Shown piece after piece: positions 7,824-17,069 of a stretch of 64,000 bases of DNA (its first letter is position 1; every line of letters starts with the position of its first letter). The notes below the pieces were generated by a model that saw only the letters and a list, made by a program, of their open reading frames with translations, was not told the origin of the DNA and did not search any database. Both the position numbers and the translations under genes were made by a program. Source of the DNA: a bacterium (GTDB lineage Bacteria; Sumerlaeota; Sumerlaeia; SLMS01; JAHLLQ01); assembly GCA_020444065.1 (NCBI GenBank), contig JAHLLQ010000003.1, positions 506,979 through 570,978 of the forward strand, given 5' to 3'.

Positions 7824-8804
7824 ATGGCGGTCAAGCCAAAGACAAAGACTCGCGCCTTCCGCAAGCGCATGGTGGCTCGCGCGGCGGCTCTCGGGGCGTC
7901 GATTCTGCCGAAACTGCCGTTCCGACTGGTGCGCGGGACGACGCAGACGCTTGGCCTCTTGGCTTGGTATCTGGTGGGCGAACGGCGCCGTCGAGTACTG
8001 AAACACTTGGAGATGGCCTTCCCGGACGTGGATCCCGAGCAGCGCCGGAAGTGGGCCCGCAACTCGTTCAAGCACGCCGGCGCGATCCTGGGAGAGTTCT
8101 TCTGGATTCCCTCGCTCGACGAGAAGTGGGACGCGAAGTACTGGCCATGCGAGGAGGGGATGGCCCAGTTCCTCGACGTCATCAGCGATCGCGGGAAGCG
8201 GGGCTGCTTGCTGATGACTGGGCACCATGGCAGTTGGGAACTGCTGCTTCAGTTGGCCCAGCGGCAGCTTCCGGGGGATTTCCTGGTCGTTGCGCGGGAG
8301 TCGGATCAACAACTGATCAGCGACTTGATGAAGAAGTGGCGCGAGTTCCACGGCGCCCGAATCATCTATCGCGGAGACGCGGGGCTATCGGTTTACAGGA
8401 CGTTGCGCAAGGGCGGATTGGTGGCGATGCTGGTGGACCAGAACCTTCGCGGCGAAGGGGCGGAGATCGACTTCTTCGGCCATCCGGCGCACACGTTGCT
8501 TGGGCCAGCGCGTCTTGTCTTGCAGTCCAGGGCCATTACCACCACCATTTTTTGCACCCGGGCGGAGGATGGCACCTATCGGGTCCATGTGGACAAGCCA
8601 CTGGAGGTCCCGGCCGCATCGAAGGACCCCGACGTTCTGACTGCTCAAGCGGTCGATTTGACCAGAAAATACACGGCCCGGATCGAAGCCGCCATCCGCA
8701 GAGACCCGGACCAATGGATGTGGATGCATCGCCGATGGCACAAACGAAAGAAATACAGCATTCCGCTGGAGCAGTTGCCCTCCTTGCCGGATTCCTCCTC
8801 CTGA
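7824..8804 (+). CDS. LpxL/HtrB-like lipid A acyltransferase
   Basis: Members of this family transfer an acyl chain from acyl-ACP to a lipid A precursor at the inner face of the inner membrane. The 326-residue length fits. The HxxxxE/D catalytic motif is seen as GHHGSWE near residue 134, followed by family features including VARESDQQLI, the glycine-rich RKGGLVAMLVDQNLR and the C-terminal DPDQWMWMHRRW. The N-terminus is basic with one hydrophobic helix. Start choice: GGGAAGGGA lies just upstream, and all sequence before this ATG belongs to the interspersed repeat. Its 3' end overlaps the next gene by 70 bases, and the LptC- and LptA-like genes follow, making an LPS-synthesis and transport unit. 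Confidence 0.9.
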   Translation: MAVKPKTKTRAFRKRMVARAAALGASILPKLPFRLVRGTTQTLGLLAWYLVGERRRRVLKHLEMAFPDVDPEQRRKWARNSFKHAGAILGEFFWIPSLDEKWDAKYWPCEEGMAQFLDVISDRGKRGCLLMTGHHGSWELLLQLAQRQLPGDFLVVARESDQQLISDLMKKWREFHGARIIYRGDAGLSVYRTLRKGGLVAMLVDQNLRGEGAEIDFFGHPAHTLLGPARLVLQSRAITTTIFCTRAEDGTYRVHVDKPLEVPAASKDPDVLTAQAVDLTRKYTARIEAAIRRDPDQWMWMHRRWHKRKKYSIPLEQLPSLPDSSS

Positions 8805-9430
8805 GCGGCACAGCCGCCGCCCAGGACACGTCCCTCTGGCAGAGCCTGCACTTTAACGACCTGGAGATCCTCAACACCTCCGGGACGCTGGTGCTCCAGC
8901 ATGTCAAAGCCGACACCGCCCGCATGGATGAGACGGGCCAGTCCTTGATCGCGCACGACATCACGATGGAGATTCTCCTTCCCGATTCCGGCGAGACCAT
9001 CAGTGTCACCGCCCCGATGAGTCGGTACTACATCGACGGCGAGGCTCCTCCCGTTGAGGAGATCGCTCCCGTTGCGCCGACTCACGACGAGATCAAGAGC
9101 TGGATTCGCGGTCTCGGCGGCGACGAGGAAGGTCCTGCGATCATCGACCCGACGCGTGGCGATCTGCTGCTGGCCGATCCGATGAACGAGAGCCGCGTGC
9201 GGTTCGGCTTTGAGATGCGCGGGCAGCTCAGCACGTCGAACCTCCTTTGGAGTGAACGGCAAAAGCAGTTCATTTCTCTCGGCGAGTTCGAGCAGCGGGC
9301 CCTCGTTGGGTCCGACCGCATCGATATCAGCGGCGACGCGTTTTCTACCGACCAGAACTTCGCCGAGTGGGTGTACTACGTTCTGAAGGACGATCCCGTG
9401 ACGGTTGAATTCGAAAGCGACAGGAAGTGA
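8735..9430 (+). CDS. LptC-like periplasmic protein
   Basis: A 231-residue exported protein with a short N-terminal signal (hydrophobic AGAVALLAGFLLLSGTAAAQ). The body is beta-rich and resembles the OstA/LptC fold: HFNDLEILNTSGTLVLQHVKADTARMDETG followed by alternating strands. LptC hands LPS from the LptBFG exporter to LptA. Assignment rests on fold pattern and position before an LptA-like gene, not on strict motifs. It starts inside the last 70 bases of the acyltransferase gene, in another frame, so the two are likely translationally coupled. An ATG seven codons upstream is possible but would extend the polar region before the signal. Confidence 0.6.
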   Translation: MAQTKEIQHSAGAVALLAGFLLLSGTAAAQDTSLWQSLHFNDLEILNTSGTLVLQHVKADTARMDETGQSLIAHDITMEILLPDSGETISVTAPMSRYYIDGEAPPVEEIAPVAPTHDEIKSWIRGLGGDEEGPAIIDPTRGDLLLADPMNESRVRFGFEMRGQLSTSNLLWSERQKQFISLGEFEQRALVGSDRIDISGDAFSTDQNFAEWVYYVLKDDPVTVEFESDRK

Positions 9431-9435
9431 CCCGG

Positions 9436-10557
9436 ATGACCCTACGATTGAAAGCGACGATTCTCGGTGCGGCGTTGAGCCTTGGGCTGGCCGCTGTGGT
9501 TCCTGCCCAGGAGGCGTCCGGCAGTCCGGGCATCTTCAACCAGCTTGCCGGGCCAGGCGGGAAGGTGACCTTCGTCACCGGTCCGCACCCGGAATCCGGC
9601 GAACCGGCCAGCGTGAAGGCCAGCACCAGTCCCGAAGGCGGCTTTCGCCAATTGGAAGCGCACGGCGAACTGACGCTCGAGAGCCCGCAGCTCTACCTGG
9701 AGTGCCTGCACCTGGTCTTCGATGCCGCGGCGCAGACGATCTTCGCCCAGGATCGCGTCGTGATCCGCCAGGAGGGCGTGAACGCCAGCGCCGACGAGGC
9801 CCTGTTCCACATCGATACCGGTTCGGCGAATCTGACCGGCACCCCGAAGGTCGATTACGCAACCGAGGACAACCGGTTGCATTTCGACGGCATGCAGAGC
9901 TTCCAACTGGACAAGGACGAAGACGGCGGCGCGCTGATGATGCTGCGCGGCCCGCGCGAGATCTCGATCAACATCGAAACCAAGTCCGGCACGACTGCCT
10001 CCGGCGATCCGACCGAGGGATTCGCCGGCCTGGGCGATACAGTGCAGATTTACGCCGCGCCGCGCGGCACGGTGGAGCCTGAAGTCTCGATGGCATCCGC
10101 CGGCGAGGGCGAGATGGGGCGTTTCCACGCGACCGGCAGCATCCGCCTGAATAGCGAGACCTTTGATCTTCGCTGCGATGAGCTGACCTACGATGCCGCA
10201 GCCGGCGAGGTTGAGGCGCTGTACAATGTCTACATCAAGAAGCAAGGCATCGAGGCCGACTGCGGGCGCATGCTCTACGACCTCGCGACAGGCAAGATCA
10301 CCCTGACCGTCGATCCGGACATTCGTCAGCAGGACCCAAGCGGCACCTTGCATATCTGGAACATGGACTCGTTCATTATCGAGCAGCGCTCCGACGGCAC
10401 GATCGATACGGACATCCGAGGGGGCCCGGACGACGAGCCGCGTATGGAGTTCATCAGTGCGCCCGAGACGAAGGAAGATAGCGCGCCGACAGAGAGCACG
10501 CCTTCCGGCCCGACCGAGATCAATCTGGACGATCCGGGCACGTTGCCGAGGCCGTAA
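9436..10557 (+). CDS. LptA/OstA-like LPS transport protein
   Basis: About 373 residues with a signal peptide ending near AAVVPAQ. The rest is repetitive beta-strand sequence typical of OstA-domain proteins, which form the periplasmic LPS bridge: SPQLYLECLHLVFDAAAQTIFAQDRVVIRQEG in the first half and RLNSETFDLRCDELTYDAAAGEVEALYNVYI in the second. This suggests two tandem OstA modules, longer than the usual single-domain LptA. The C-terminus is acidic and Pro-rich. I prefer this ATG with AGGAAG eight bases before it; a GTG at 9427 overlapping the previous stop is an alternative. A strong terminator follows. Confidence 0.72.
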   Translation: MTLRLKATILGAALSLGLAAVVPAQEASGSPGIFNQLAGPGGKVTFVTGPHPESGEPASVKASTSPEGGFRQLEAHGELTLESPQLYLECLHLVFDAAAQTIFAQDRVVIRQEGVNASADEALFHIDTGSANLTGTPKVDYATEDNRLHFDGMQSFQLDKDEDGGALMMLRGPREISINIETKSGTTASGDPTEGFAGLGDTVQIYAAPRGTVEPEVSMASAGEGEMGRFHATGSIRLNSETFDLRCDELTYDAAAGEVEALYNVYIKKQGIEADCGRMLYDLATGKITLTVDPDIRQQDPSGTLHIWNMDSFIIEQRSDGTIDTDIRGGPDDEPRMEFISAPETKEDSAPTESTPSGPTEINLDDPGTLPRP

Positions 10558-10581
10558 GCTGAATTCTGGCAGTCTGGTTTG

Positions 10582-10617
10582 AACGGCCGGGCCTTTTGAG
10601 GCTCGGCCGTTTCTTTG
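10582..10617 (+). terminator. Rho-independent terminator after the LPS operon
   Basis: Stem ACGGCCGGGCC / GGCTCGGCCGT with loop TTTTGA, followed by TTCTTTGTT. It sits 25 bases after the LptA-like stop and ends the acyltransferase-lptC-lptA unit. Confidence 0.85.
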
Positions 10618-10786
10618 TTGAATCCATTGGCTTTATGTCTCCGAGCAGGGGCGCGGCCGTGGCGGCCAGCCAACGATAGCGACTATCCTGCCCCGGACTC
10701 ATCGGCTTGACGTGTCGTCCGGCCTGAGTTCCACTCCACTTTACAATAGGGGAAATCTGCCCCACTTTATTGGAGTGATGATTCGT

Positions 10787-13700
10787 ATGCGCAAAATGAC
10801 CGTTCGTGCCGGGGCTATGGGATTGGCCCTTCTGATAGGCACACTCACCGCCTCCCCCTCGTTTGCCATTATCGATCGGGAAGCCGTCACGACCTATTAC
10901 CAGGATGCTGCCCGTTCGAAGAATCTGCTGATGCTCTCGGCGGGCGAGATCGATCCGGTGACCGAGAAGTTCAAACTGCCCGCCGGGTTCGACGCACCGG
11001 CGCGGCGTTCTGCCTCCGGGCGGCACTACATGATCGTTCAGTTTGCGAACCAGCCGACCCCGGCCGACCTGGATCGGTGGGAGGCGGACGGCTACGAGTT
11101 CCTCGCTCCGATTCCGAACAATGCCTACGCCGTCCGGTCATCGAACAAGAACGCTGCCGGTGCGGCGTCTCGCGCAAACGTCCGATGGACGTCGGACTTC
11201 CTTCCCGGCTTCAAGGTCGATCCCTTCGTCATGGACGAAGCCGCCCTCCGCACGAAGCGCAACGACGACATGGATGTCCTCGTGAGCGTCTGGCAGGGCG
11301 AATCGCGCGACGTGGCGATCAAGGAATTGCGCTTGCTTGGTGCGGAGATTCTACAGGTTCCAAAGTCCTCCGGCGCGCAGCGCCTGCTCGTTCGCATGTC
11401 GCCTGGTCTCCTGGCGAAGGCGGCGTCGCTCGGCGAGGTCGAGTGGATCGAGCCGCGTCCGCAAGTGACTCGCCGCAACAACTCCTGCACGGGAGTTGTC
11501 CAGTCCGGCGAGGATGGGAATCGTTCGATCTGGGCGCATGGCCTTCACGGTGAAGGCCAAGTGATTGGGCACATCGACGGATCCATAGACATCGGCAGTT
11601 GCTACTTTCGCGACGAGACGAATAACACGCCTGGTCCTTCGCATCGAAAGATCGTCGCGTATCGCGGTTCCATGGGTGGCAACGGGCACGGCACGCACAC
11701 GGCCGGCACAGCAGCCGGCCTGAACGTGAGCGGAAGCACAGACAACGCCGGGCACGCTTACATGGCGAAGCTGTCTCACACGGCCGACAATATTCTGCTC
11801 GGTATCGGCGACACGCCCACGAACCTGGCCGATCTGTTCACCGCCGCGCAGAACGACGGCGCCTTCGTTCACACGAATTCCTACGGCGACGACAACATCA
11901 CAAACTACACGTACTTCTGCGTAGATATCGACACGTTCACCTGGGAGAACGAGAATGGAATGGTGGCGTTCGCCAGCACCAACGCCTCGAACGTTCTTTA
12001 TACACCGGAGAACTCGAAGAATGTTCTCGCAGTGGGCAACGCGAATCGGGCTCCGAACTTCAACAACGAAACGATAGGTGGAAGTTGCAGCGGCCCGACG
12101 GCCGATGGTCGCAGGAAGCCCGAGATCTACGCACCTGGTACGTCGACGATCAGTGCTTATCCCGGCACGTGCAACGTACTTGCGATGACTGGCACGAGCA
12201 TGGCCTCGCCCGCCATCACCGGCGAAGCGGCGTTGGCTCGCCAGTACTACACGGAAGGCTTCTATCCGCGAGGAGTTGCGACGCCTTCCCTTCAATTTGT
12301 CCCGTCCGGCGCTCTGTTGAAGGCGACGATCCTGAACGGTGCCGTCGACATGACCGGAATCACCGGCTATCCGTCGGACACGGAAGGATGGGGACGTCTG
12401 GTTCTCGACAACGCACTGTACTTCGAGGGCGATACGAGACGGACGTGGTTGCACGATGCACGTCGTTCGGCGAACGAAGGAGTCACGCAGGGCGGACAAC
12501 ACGAGTTCCAGATCGAAGTCACCAACGGCGCAGAGCCTTTGCGCGTGACGCTCGTGTGGATGGATCCGCCGGTGGCGCGCAACGCCTCCACGGTTCCAGT
12601 GAACAACCTGGACCTTGAAGTGGTTGCTCCCGACGCCTCGGTTTTCAAAGGTAATGTCTTTACCGGTGGGCAATCCGCAACAGATGGAAGTGCCGACACG
12701 ATCAACAATGTCGAGATGTTCCTGCGGAACACGCCGGCAACAGGAACCTATACCATTCGCGTCAAGGGCACGACTGTGAATGCGATGTCGAGCAACCAGG
12801 GTTACGCGGTTGTGGCGTCCGGCGGAATGAGTGCGCCGATTGATGCGCAGTTGTCACTGGACAGCCCGCTTTACTCGTGCGCCTCGAATCCACAGATCGG
12901 TTTGTTCGATGGCAACACGACCGATACCCAACTCACTGTGACACTGACGACCGGTGAAGGTGAGTCGGAAGTCGTTACACTCTTCAAGACAACGAACTAT
13001 ACTTACTCGACCTCTATCGTGGTCTCGCAGTCCGCGCCGACTCCCTCCAATGGAATCATCGAGATCAATGGCGAAACGCAGATCACCGTGACGTATGTCG
13101 ACGCGAATCCAGCCCCTGGACAATCCTCGCAATTGCAGGCATTCGCGGACTATGATTGCTCTGTGCCGGAAGTCACATCGGTTGCATTCCCGAGCATCGT
13201 CGACACAGCGGCGGTCATTCGCTTCACGACCAGCGAGCCCTCCCAGGGCGTTGTGAATGTCATGATGTCATGTGGCGGAAAGGTCGATCCATTCGCTTAC
13301 ACGACCATTGGTACCAATACCTATCAGGCAGAACTGGTGAATCTATTGCCAGGCATAAACTACTTCGTGAACATAGAGGTCACCGACGCTGCGGGGAACT
13401 CCGGCATCGACGACGATGGAGGAAGCTGCTACACGTTCAAGACTCTTGCTTCGACATCGAGCGCGTTCTTCGATTTCGAGCCAGGCGAGCAGGGATTCAT
13501 CACCCAGGTGGATCAGGGGACCAATGCCGATTGGGCTCGGCTGGACGATGGTGCAGTTGCGCACAGCCCGACCCATGTGTTCTTCGGCCCGGACCTTGGA
13601 GAAACAACAGATACATCGTTGATCTCTCCGTCAGTCGCTATTCCGACGACGGATCCCTACCTCTCATTCTGGCACACGTATGAATTCGAGTCAGGCGGAT

Positions 13701-14041
13701 GGGATGGCGGCGTGTTGGAAATCTCGACGAACGACGGCGCGACCTGGACCGATCTCGGTACAGATATCGTCATCGGAGGATACAACGGTGCTGTTCCCTC
13801 TCAGTATCAGAATCCTTTGCCCGGCGGTGCCGATTCCCGTGAAGCTTGGATCAATGGAACCAAGGGAGACATGTCGCGCGTGCTCGTGGATCTTTCGGGC
13901 TACGCGGGCCAAAATGTGAAGTTCCGTTGGCGCGTTGGTGCCGATGTTTCCTTCGGCGACGACGGGTGGTACATCGACGATGTTGACATCATCGAGATGG
14001 GAGAGGCTCCTCCTCTGCCCGTTGGTTTCATCGTCTGGTAA
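10787..14041 (+). CDS. Secreted subtilisin-like (S8) serine protease, multidomain
   Basis: A protein of about 1,084 residues with a signal peptide (MGLALLIGTLTASPSFA) and a propeptide-like region to about residue 230. The S8 catalytic domain follows: the Asp lies in IGHIDGSIDIG (about 263), the His in GNGHGTHTAGT (about 300) and the Ser in TGTSMASPA (about 470). After it comes a jelly-roll domain with LVWMDPP...VNNLDLEVVAPD, common downstream of S8 domains. A fibronectin-like segment and a C-terminal MAM-like domain (FDFEPGEQGF...LSFWHTYEFESGGWDGG) complete it. It is expected to degrade protein outside the cell or on its surface. No outer-membrane sorting tag is recognised at the end (LPVGFIVW). 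The start is chosen for the signal peptide, with GGAG eleven bases upstream. ATG at 10778 is possible. Confidence 0.9.
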   Translation: MRKMTVRAGAMGLALLIGTLTASPSFAIIDREAVTTYYQDAARSKNLLMLSAGEIDPVTEKFKLPAGFDAPARRSASGRHYMIVQFANQPTPADLDRWEADGYEFLAPIPNNAYAVRSSNKNAAGAASRANVRWTSDFLPGFKVDPFVMDEAALRTKRNDDMDVLVSVWQGESRDVAIKELRLLGAEILQVPKSSGAQRLLVRMSPGLLAKAASLGEVEWIEPRPQVTRRNNSCTGVVQSGEDGNRSIWAHGLHGEGQVIGHIDGSIDIGSCYFRDETNNTPGPSHRKIVAYRGSMGGNGHGTHTAGTAAGLNVSGSTDNAGHAYMAKLSHTADNILLGIGDTPTNLADLFTAAQNDGAFVHTNSYGDDNITNYTYFCVDIDTFTWENENGMVAFASTNASNVLYTPENSKNVLAVGNANRAPNFNNETIGGSCSGPTADGRRKPEIYAPGTSTISAYPGTCNVLAMTGTSMASPAITGEAALARQYYTEGFYPRGVATPSLQFVPSGALLKATILNGAVDMTGITGYPSDTEGWGRLVLDNALYFEGDTRRTWLHDARRSANEGVTQGGQHEFQIEVTNGAEPLRVTLVWMDPPVARNASTVPVNNLDLEVVAPDASVFKGNVFTGGQSATDGSADTINNVEMFLRNTPATGTYTIRVKGTTVNAMSSNQGYAVVASGGMSAPIDAQLSLDSPLYSCASNPQIGLFDGNTTDTQLTVTLTTGEGESEVVTLFKTTNYTYSTSIVVSQSAPTPSNGIIEINGETQITVTYVDANPAPGQSSQLQAFADYDCSVPEVTSVAFPSIVDTAAVIRFTTSEPSQGVVNVMMSCGGKVDPFAYTTIGTNTYQAELVNLLPGINYFVNIEVTDAAGNSGIDDDGGSCYTFKTLASTSSAFFDFEPGEQGFITQVDQGTNADWARLDDGAVAHSPTHVFFGPDLGETTDTSLISPSVAIPTTDPYLSFWHTYEFESGGWDGGVLEISTNDGATWTDLGTDIVIGGYNGAVPSQYQNPLPGGADSREAWINGTKGDMSRVLVDLSGYAGQNVKFRWRVGADVSFGDDGWYIDDVDIIEMGEAPPLPVGFIVW

Positions 14042-14069
14042 GGATGAAGTTGAAGGCCTCAGAAGCAAG

Positions 14070-14107
14070 AAGACGGGTCCGTGTGTCGGACCCGTCTTCG
14101 TTCTTTG
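14070..14107. terminator. Bidirectional terminator between convergent genes
   Basis: Stem GACGGGTCCG / CGGACCCGTC with a short loop. A T-rich tail TTCGTTCTTT follows on the plus strand and TCTTCTTGCTTC on the minus strand. It serves the protease gene and the converging GspE-N-like gene. Confidence 0.85.
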
Positions 14108-14124
14108 CGCTTGGTGTGTTCGAC

Positions 14125-15210
14125 TTATACACGCCCGGGGCGAATCGTGATCTGCAGCGTCTCTTCGTTCTCTCCCGATCCGCTTTCCACTATCGCCGTG
14201 TATTCGATCCCCTTATCCAGCATATAGAAGCCGCCCTGCAGGGACGTCTTTCTCCAAGGTTCGATGCGTGCCATGACTTTCAGGCGATTGATGATTTTGC
14301 TCATCGCTTCCGGGCCCATGTTTTCGGTTTCCGCAACATGACCAGCGGAATCTACGTGATCGACGCGACTGTCGTTGCCGGCCTGGTGAAGCAGCACCGC
14401 GGCGTGTTTCTTCTGAATCACACCGATCAGCAGATGGTTGGCCTGGCCGATCACGGCGATGCCTTCATCGTTGGCCAGATCGAACACGCCCGCCGACACG
14501 CCCGGCCGAATAAACCCAGTGCTGTCTCGCGGCAATGCGATCGGTTCCTGCGTCGCAGCATGCTTGGAGACTTCCGCGGAATCTAACTTCGGTACGGCTT
14601 CCTTTGACATGCCGGGAAGTTCCAACTCGTCGTCGAGCGCGTCCTCCAGCACCTCCACCGCGGGAGTTTCCAACTCGATATCGAAGTCGGTGTCCAATCT
14701 TTGATACTTCGGTTCTTCAGGCTCGGGATCGGGGTCGACCAAAGAGACCGGCGGATGCGCGGATGGGCCGGTTTGAATATCGTGGAAGTCTTCTTCGTCC
14801 AGATCGAAATCCGATTCGACCAGCTTCGCCTGATCGGTCATTTCTGCCGCTTCGGGTGTCGGCTCGACGATTTCCTCGCCGGTATTCGGAATGACGGGGG
14901 TTGGCTTCCACGACTCGAAGTCCAGTTCCGAGTCGACTTCCAAGTCCATCACGTTGACGCCCTCATCGTCTCGCTCGACGGGATCCTTTGGGGCCGAATC
15001 CTGCGCCTGATGAATCTGCTGTGCCTTCATGAATTGCAGCGGCTCGACAAGCGGCGTCGTTTGCAGCGCATCGATCAACTCCATGCCTGTGTGGAGAACG
15101 CGCTTCACGCGATTCGACTGATCCGGAGTGACCAATCCTCGGCTGACGAGAATGCCGAGCAGCTTGATGTCTTCCTGTGTGGGTTCGGGCATCGAGGCGA
15201 ACGTCTCCAT
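14125..15210 (-). CDS. GspE/PilB N-terminal-domain-like protein lacking the ATPase domain
   Basis: About 361 residues. Residues 10-60 (EDIKLLGILVSRGLVTPDQSNRV...ELIDAL) look like the MshEN/GspE N-terminal module of type II secretion and type IV pilus ATPases. A long acidic linker with many Asp, Glu and Pro follows (about 85-240). The last 110 residues (IIQ-type ANHLLIGVIQKK...SKIINRLKVMARIEPWRKTSLQGGF...ITIRPG) resemble the GspE N1D domain with its SRIKVMA..D...R.PQDG stretch. The protein stops where the Walker A domain would begin. It may therefore be an adaptor that binds pilus or secretion machinery without hydrolysing ATP. Start uncertain: 15234, 15210 or 15192. Confidence 0.6.
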   Translation of the reverse strand: METFASMPEPTQEDIKLLGILVSRGLVTPDQSNRVKRVLHTGMELIDALQTTPLVEPLQFMKAQQIHQAQDSAPKDPVERDDEGVNVMDLEVDSELDFESWKPTPVIPNTGEEIVEPTPEAAEMTDQAKLVESDFDLDEEDFHDIQTGPSAHPPVSLVDPDPEPEEPKYQRLDTDFDIELETPAVEVLEDALDDELELPGMSKEAVPKLDSAEVSKHAATQEPIALPRDSTGFIRPGVSAGVFDLANDEGIAVIGQANHLLIGVIQKKHAAVLLHQAGNDSRVDHVDSAGHVAETENMGPEAMSKIINRLKVMARIEPWRKTSLQGGFYMLDKGIEYTAIVESGSGENEETLQITIRPGRV

Positions 15211-15334
15211 TACGAGGAGTCGGAACGTCCGCACACACGCACACGTTCCATCCTCAATATAGACCCGGCGACGCGATGTGGCTCAAGAGAAACAGGGAGA
15301 AACGGATGTTTGCAGGCGATCAGAGGGGGTTATG

Positions 15335-16126
15335 CTAATCCCGGAATGCGCGGCGCAGGCGCTTGCCGGCCATGTTCAGCATCACCCAGGAGAAGATCAG
15401 CACAACGATCCGGTTCGGTCCGGCCAACTGTGCTGCGGAGACATGCGTGGCGAACGCGCCGCCGCCAACCGTTTGAGGGCCGACGTTCTGCAGCGGATTC
15501 AGGAACGGGTTGAAGACGCTGACCGCATGGCCCATCGCCAGATAAAGTGCCACCACGATGGCCGCACCCATCAGGCCGCCGGCCCAGGCCTGCGGCAGGT
15601 ACGTTCCCACCAGCGCCATCAGCGCGACGATGAAAAGCGAGTTCGTGATCAGGAAGAAGAGGGCCTGCACAGGCGGAAGCGTTCCGTACATGAACCAGGA
15701 AACGAACAAGACCGACGGAACCATCAGTAGTCCGAGGCCGAACAGCAGCGTGGCGGCCTTGTAGAGAATCAAGCCATGCCGCGATCCCGTCGCGAGCCAG
15801 AGAAGTTCGAATGTGCCTTGCTTCTGCTCGGCGGCGTACATCGGCGCGGCCATCAGGAGCGTCGCGATGCCGAACAAGCGCGCCAACAGATCGTAACCGC
15901 CCGTTGCGGAATCGACGGCCTGCCAGAGCAGATACAAGCCTGCCGCCCCCAGCAGCACCAGCGCCACGCCGAGCCGTACGCCCACCATGCCGCGCAGGCC
16001 AAGGATGACCAGGCGGAACATGTCGCGCCGGTACGCGGGGTCGCGCCACAAGCCGATGCGTCGGCCCGTGCGGCGCAGCCAGGCGCTGACGCGAGGCGGT
16101 TCAGTCATGGCTTCGCGTTCGCTCAT
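15335..16126 (-). CDS. ABC-2 type transporter permease
   Basis: A 263-residue inner-membrane protein with about six hydrophobic segments after a basic N-terminus. The stretch MYAAEQKQGTFELLWLATGSRHGLILYKA, between membrane segments, is the usual ABC-2 signature in which E-x-GT is followed by L...P.S. The start is the ATG that overlaps the ATPase stop codon (ATGA), so the two are translationally coupled. Longer in-frame starts run antiparallel through the ATPase gene and are rejected. The exported substrate is unknown. Confidence 0.85.
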   Translation of the reverse strand: MSEREAMTEPPRVSAWLRRTGRRIGLWRDPAYRRDMFRLVILGLRGMVGVRLGVALVLLGAAGLYLLWQAVDSATGGYDLLARLFGIATLLMAAPMYAAEQKQGTFELLWLATGSRHGLILYKAATLLFGLGLLMVPSVLFVSWFMYGTLPPVQALFFLITNSLFIVALMALVGTYLPQAWAGGLMGAAIVVALYLAMGHAVSVFNPFLNPLQNVGPQTVGGGAFATHVSAAQLAGPNRIVVLIFSWVMLNMAGKRLRRAFRD

Positions 16127-17025
16127 CCGGCGATCTCCATGGCCGGCGCGCGGAGGCCTTCGGGCCCAACCGCGTGCATGTAGGCATCTTCCAATCCGGC
16201 ATCGACCTGTCGTGCGCCTGGCAACGGCTGATCGGCGGACACAAGGCGCGCGCGGACTTCGCCGGCTTCCTCGCGCATCGTCACGACGCGTCCGGATTCG
16301 ACCCACTCGTCGATCTGGTCGGCCGGCAGTGTTGTCTCCCACACCCGTCCCTCAACGCCGCGGATCAACTCCTGCGGTGCGCCGGTGAACAGAATCCGCC
16401 CATCGGCCAGGACGCCGATCTGCCCGCAGCAGCGCTCGACATCGTTCACGATATGCGTGGAGAGAATCACGGTGCGCCCGGAAGAGACCGACGCCAGCAG
16501 TTCGCGGAAGAAGACGCGTTCGCGTGGGTCGAGGCCACTCGTCGGCTCATCCAGCAGGACGAGCGGCGGGTCCGTCACGAGGGCTGCGGCGATCGCAAGG
16601 CGCTGCTTCATGCCGCGCGAGTAGCCCGTCGCGGCGCGCTTCGCCGCGTGGGTCAGGTTCACGCGCTCGAGAAACTCCGCAATCCGGTGCCGCGCCGATC
16701 TGGGCGTGAAGCCGGACAGCAGGCAGCACTCCTGCAGGTACTCCTCGCCGGTTTGGTTCGGGACGAAATCGAGCGTCTGGGGCATGTAGCCCAGTCGGCG
16801 GCGCCATGCCACCGGGTGCCGGCCTACATCGCTCCCATCGAACGTCACGCGCCCGGCCTCGAATCCCAGCGAGCCGACCAGGATTTCCATCAGGGTCGAC
16901 TTGCCTGCGCCGTTTGGCCCGAGCAGGCCGAAAACGCCCTCGCCAATCTCCAAGTCCACTCCATCCAGTGCCTTACGGCCGGTGGGGTAGACTTTCGTGA
17001 CGTTCTGGATTGTCAGGCTGGGCAT
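16123..17025 (-). CDS. ABC transporter ATP-binding protein (export type)
   Basis: A 300-residue ATPase for the overlapping permease. The Walker A GPNGAGKST, Q-loop MPQ, signature YSRGMKQR and Walker B LVLLDEPTSGLDP are all intact, and the switch His is in STHIV. The C-terminal 80 residues are variable, as in CcmA/NatA-like exporters. The chosen ATG has GGAG nine bases upstream; a longer in-frame start adds a non-homologous leader. It is preceded by mutS2 with a 44-base gap, so all three may share a message. Confidence 0.92.
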   Translation of the reverse strand: MPSLTIQNVTKVYPTGRKALDGVDLEIGEGVFGLLGPNGAGKSTLMEILVGSLGFEAGRVTFDGSDVGRHPVAWRRRLGYMPQTLDFVPNQTGEEYLQECCLLSGFTPRSARHRIAEFLERVNLTHAAKRAATGYSRGMKQRLAIAAALVTDPPLVLLDEPTSGLDPRERVFFRELLASVSSGRTVILSTHIVNDVERCCGQIGVLADGRILFTGAPQELIRGVEGRVWETTLPADQIDEWVESGRVVTMREEAGEVRARLVSADQPLPGARQVDAGLEDAYMHAVGPEGLRAPAMEIAG

Positions 17026-17069
17026 GTTCAGTCGCTCCGGGCTATTATGCGCGCGGAGACGCGGAACCT

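Noticed and set aside
11351-12673. 440-residue minus-strand frame
   Set aside because: Antisense to the S8 catalytic domain, which has all three catalytic motifs.
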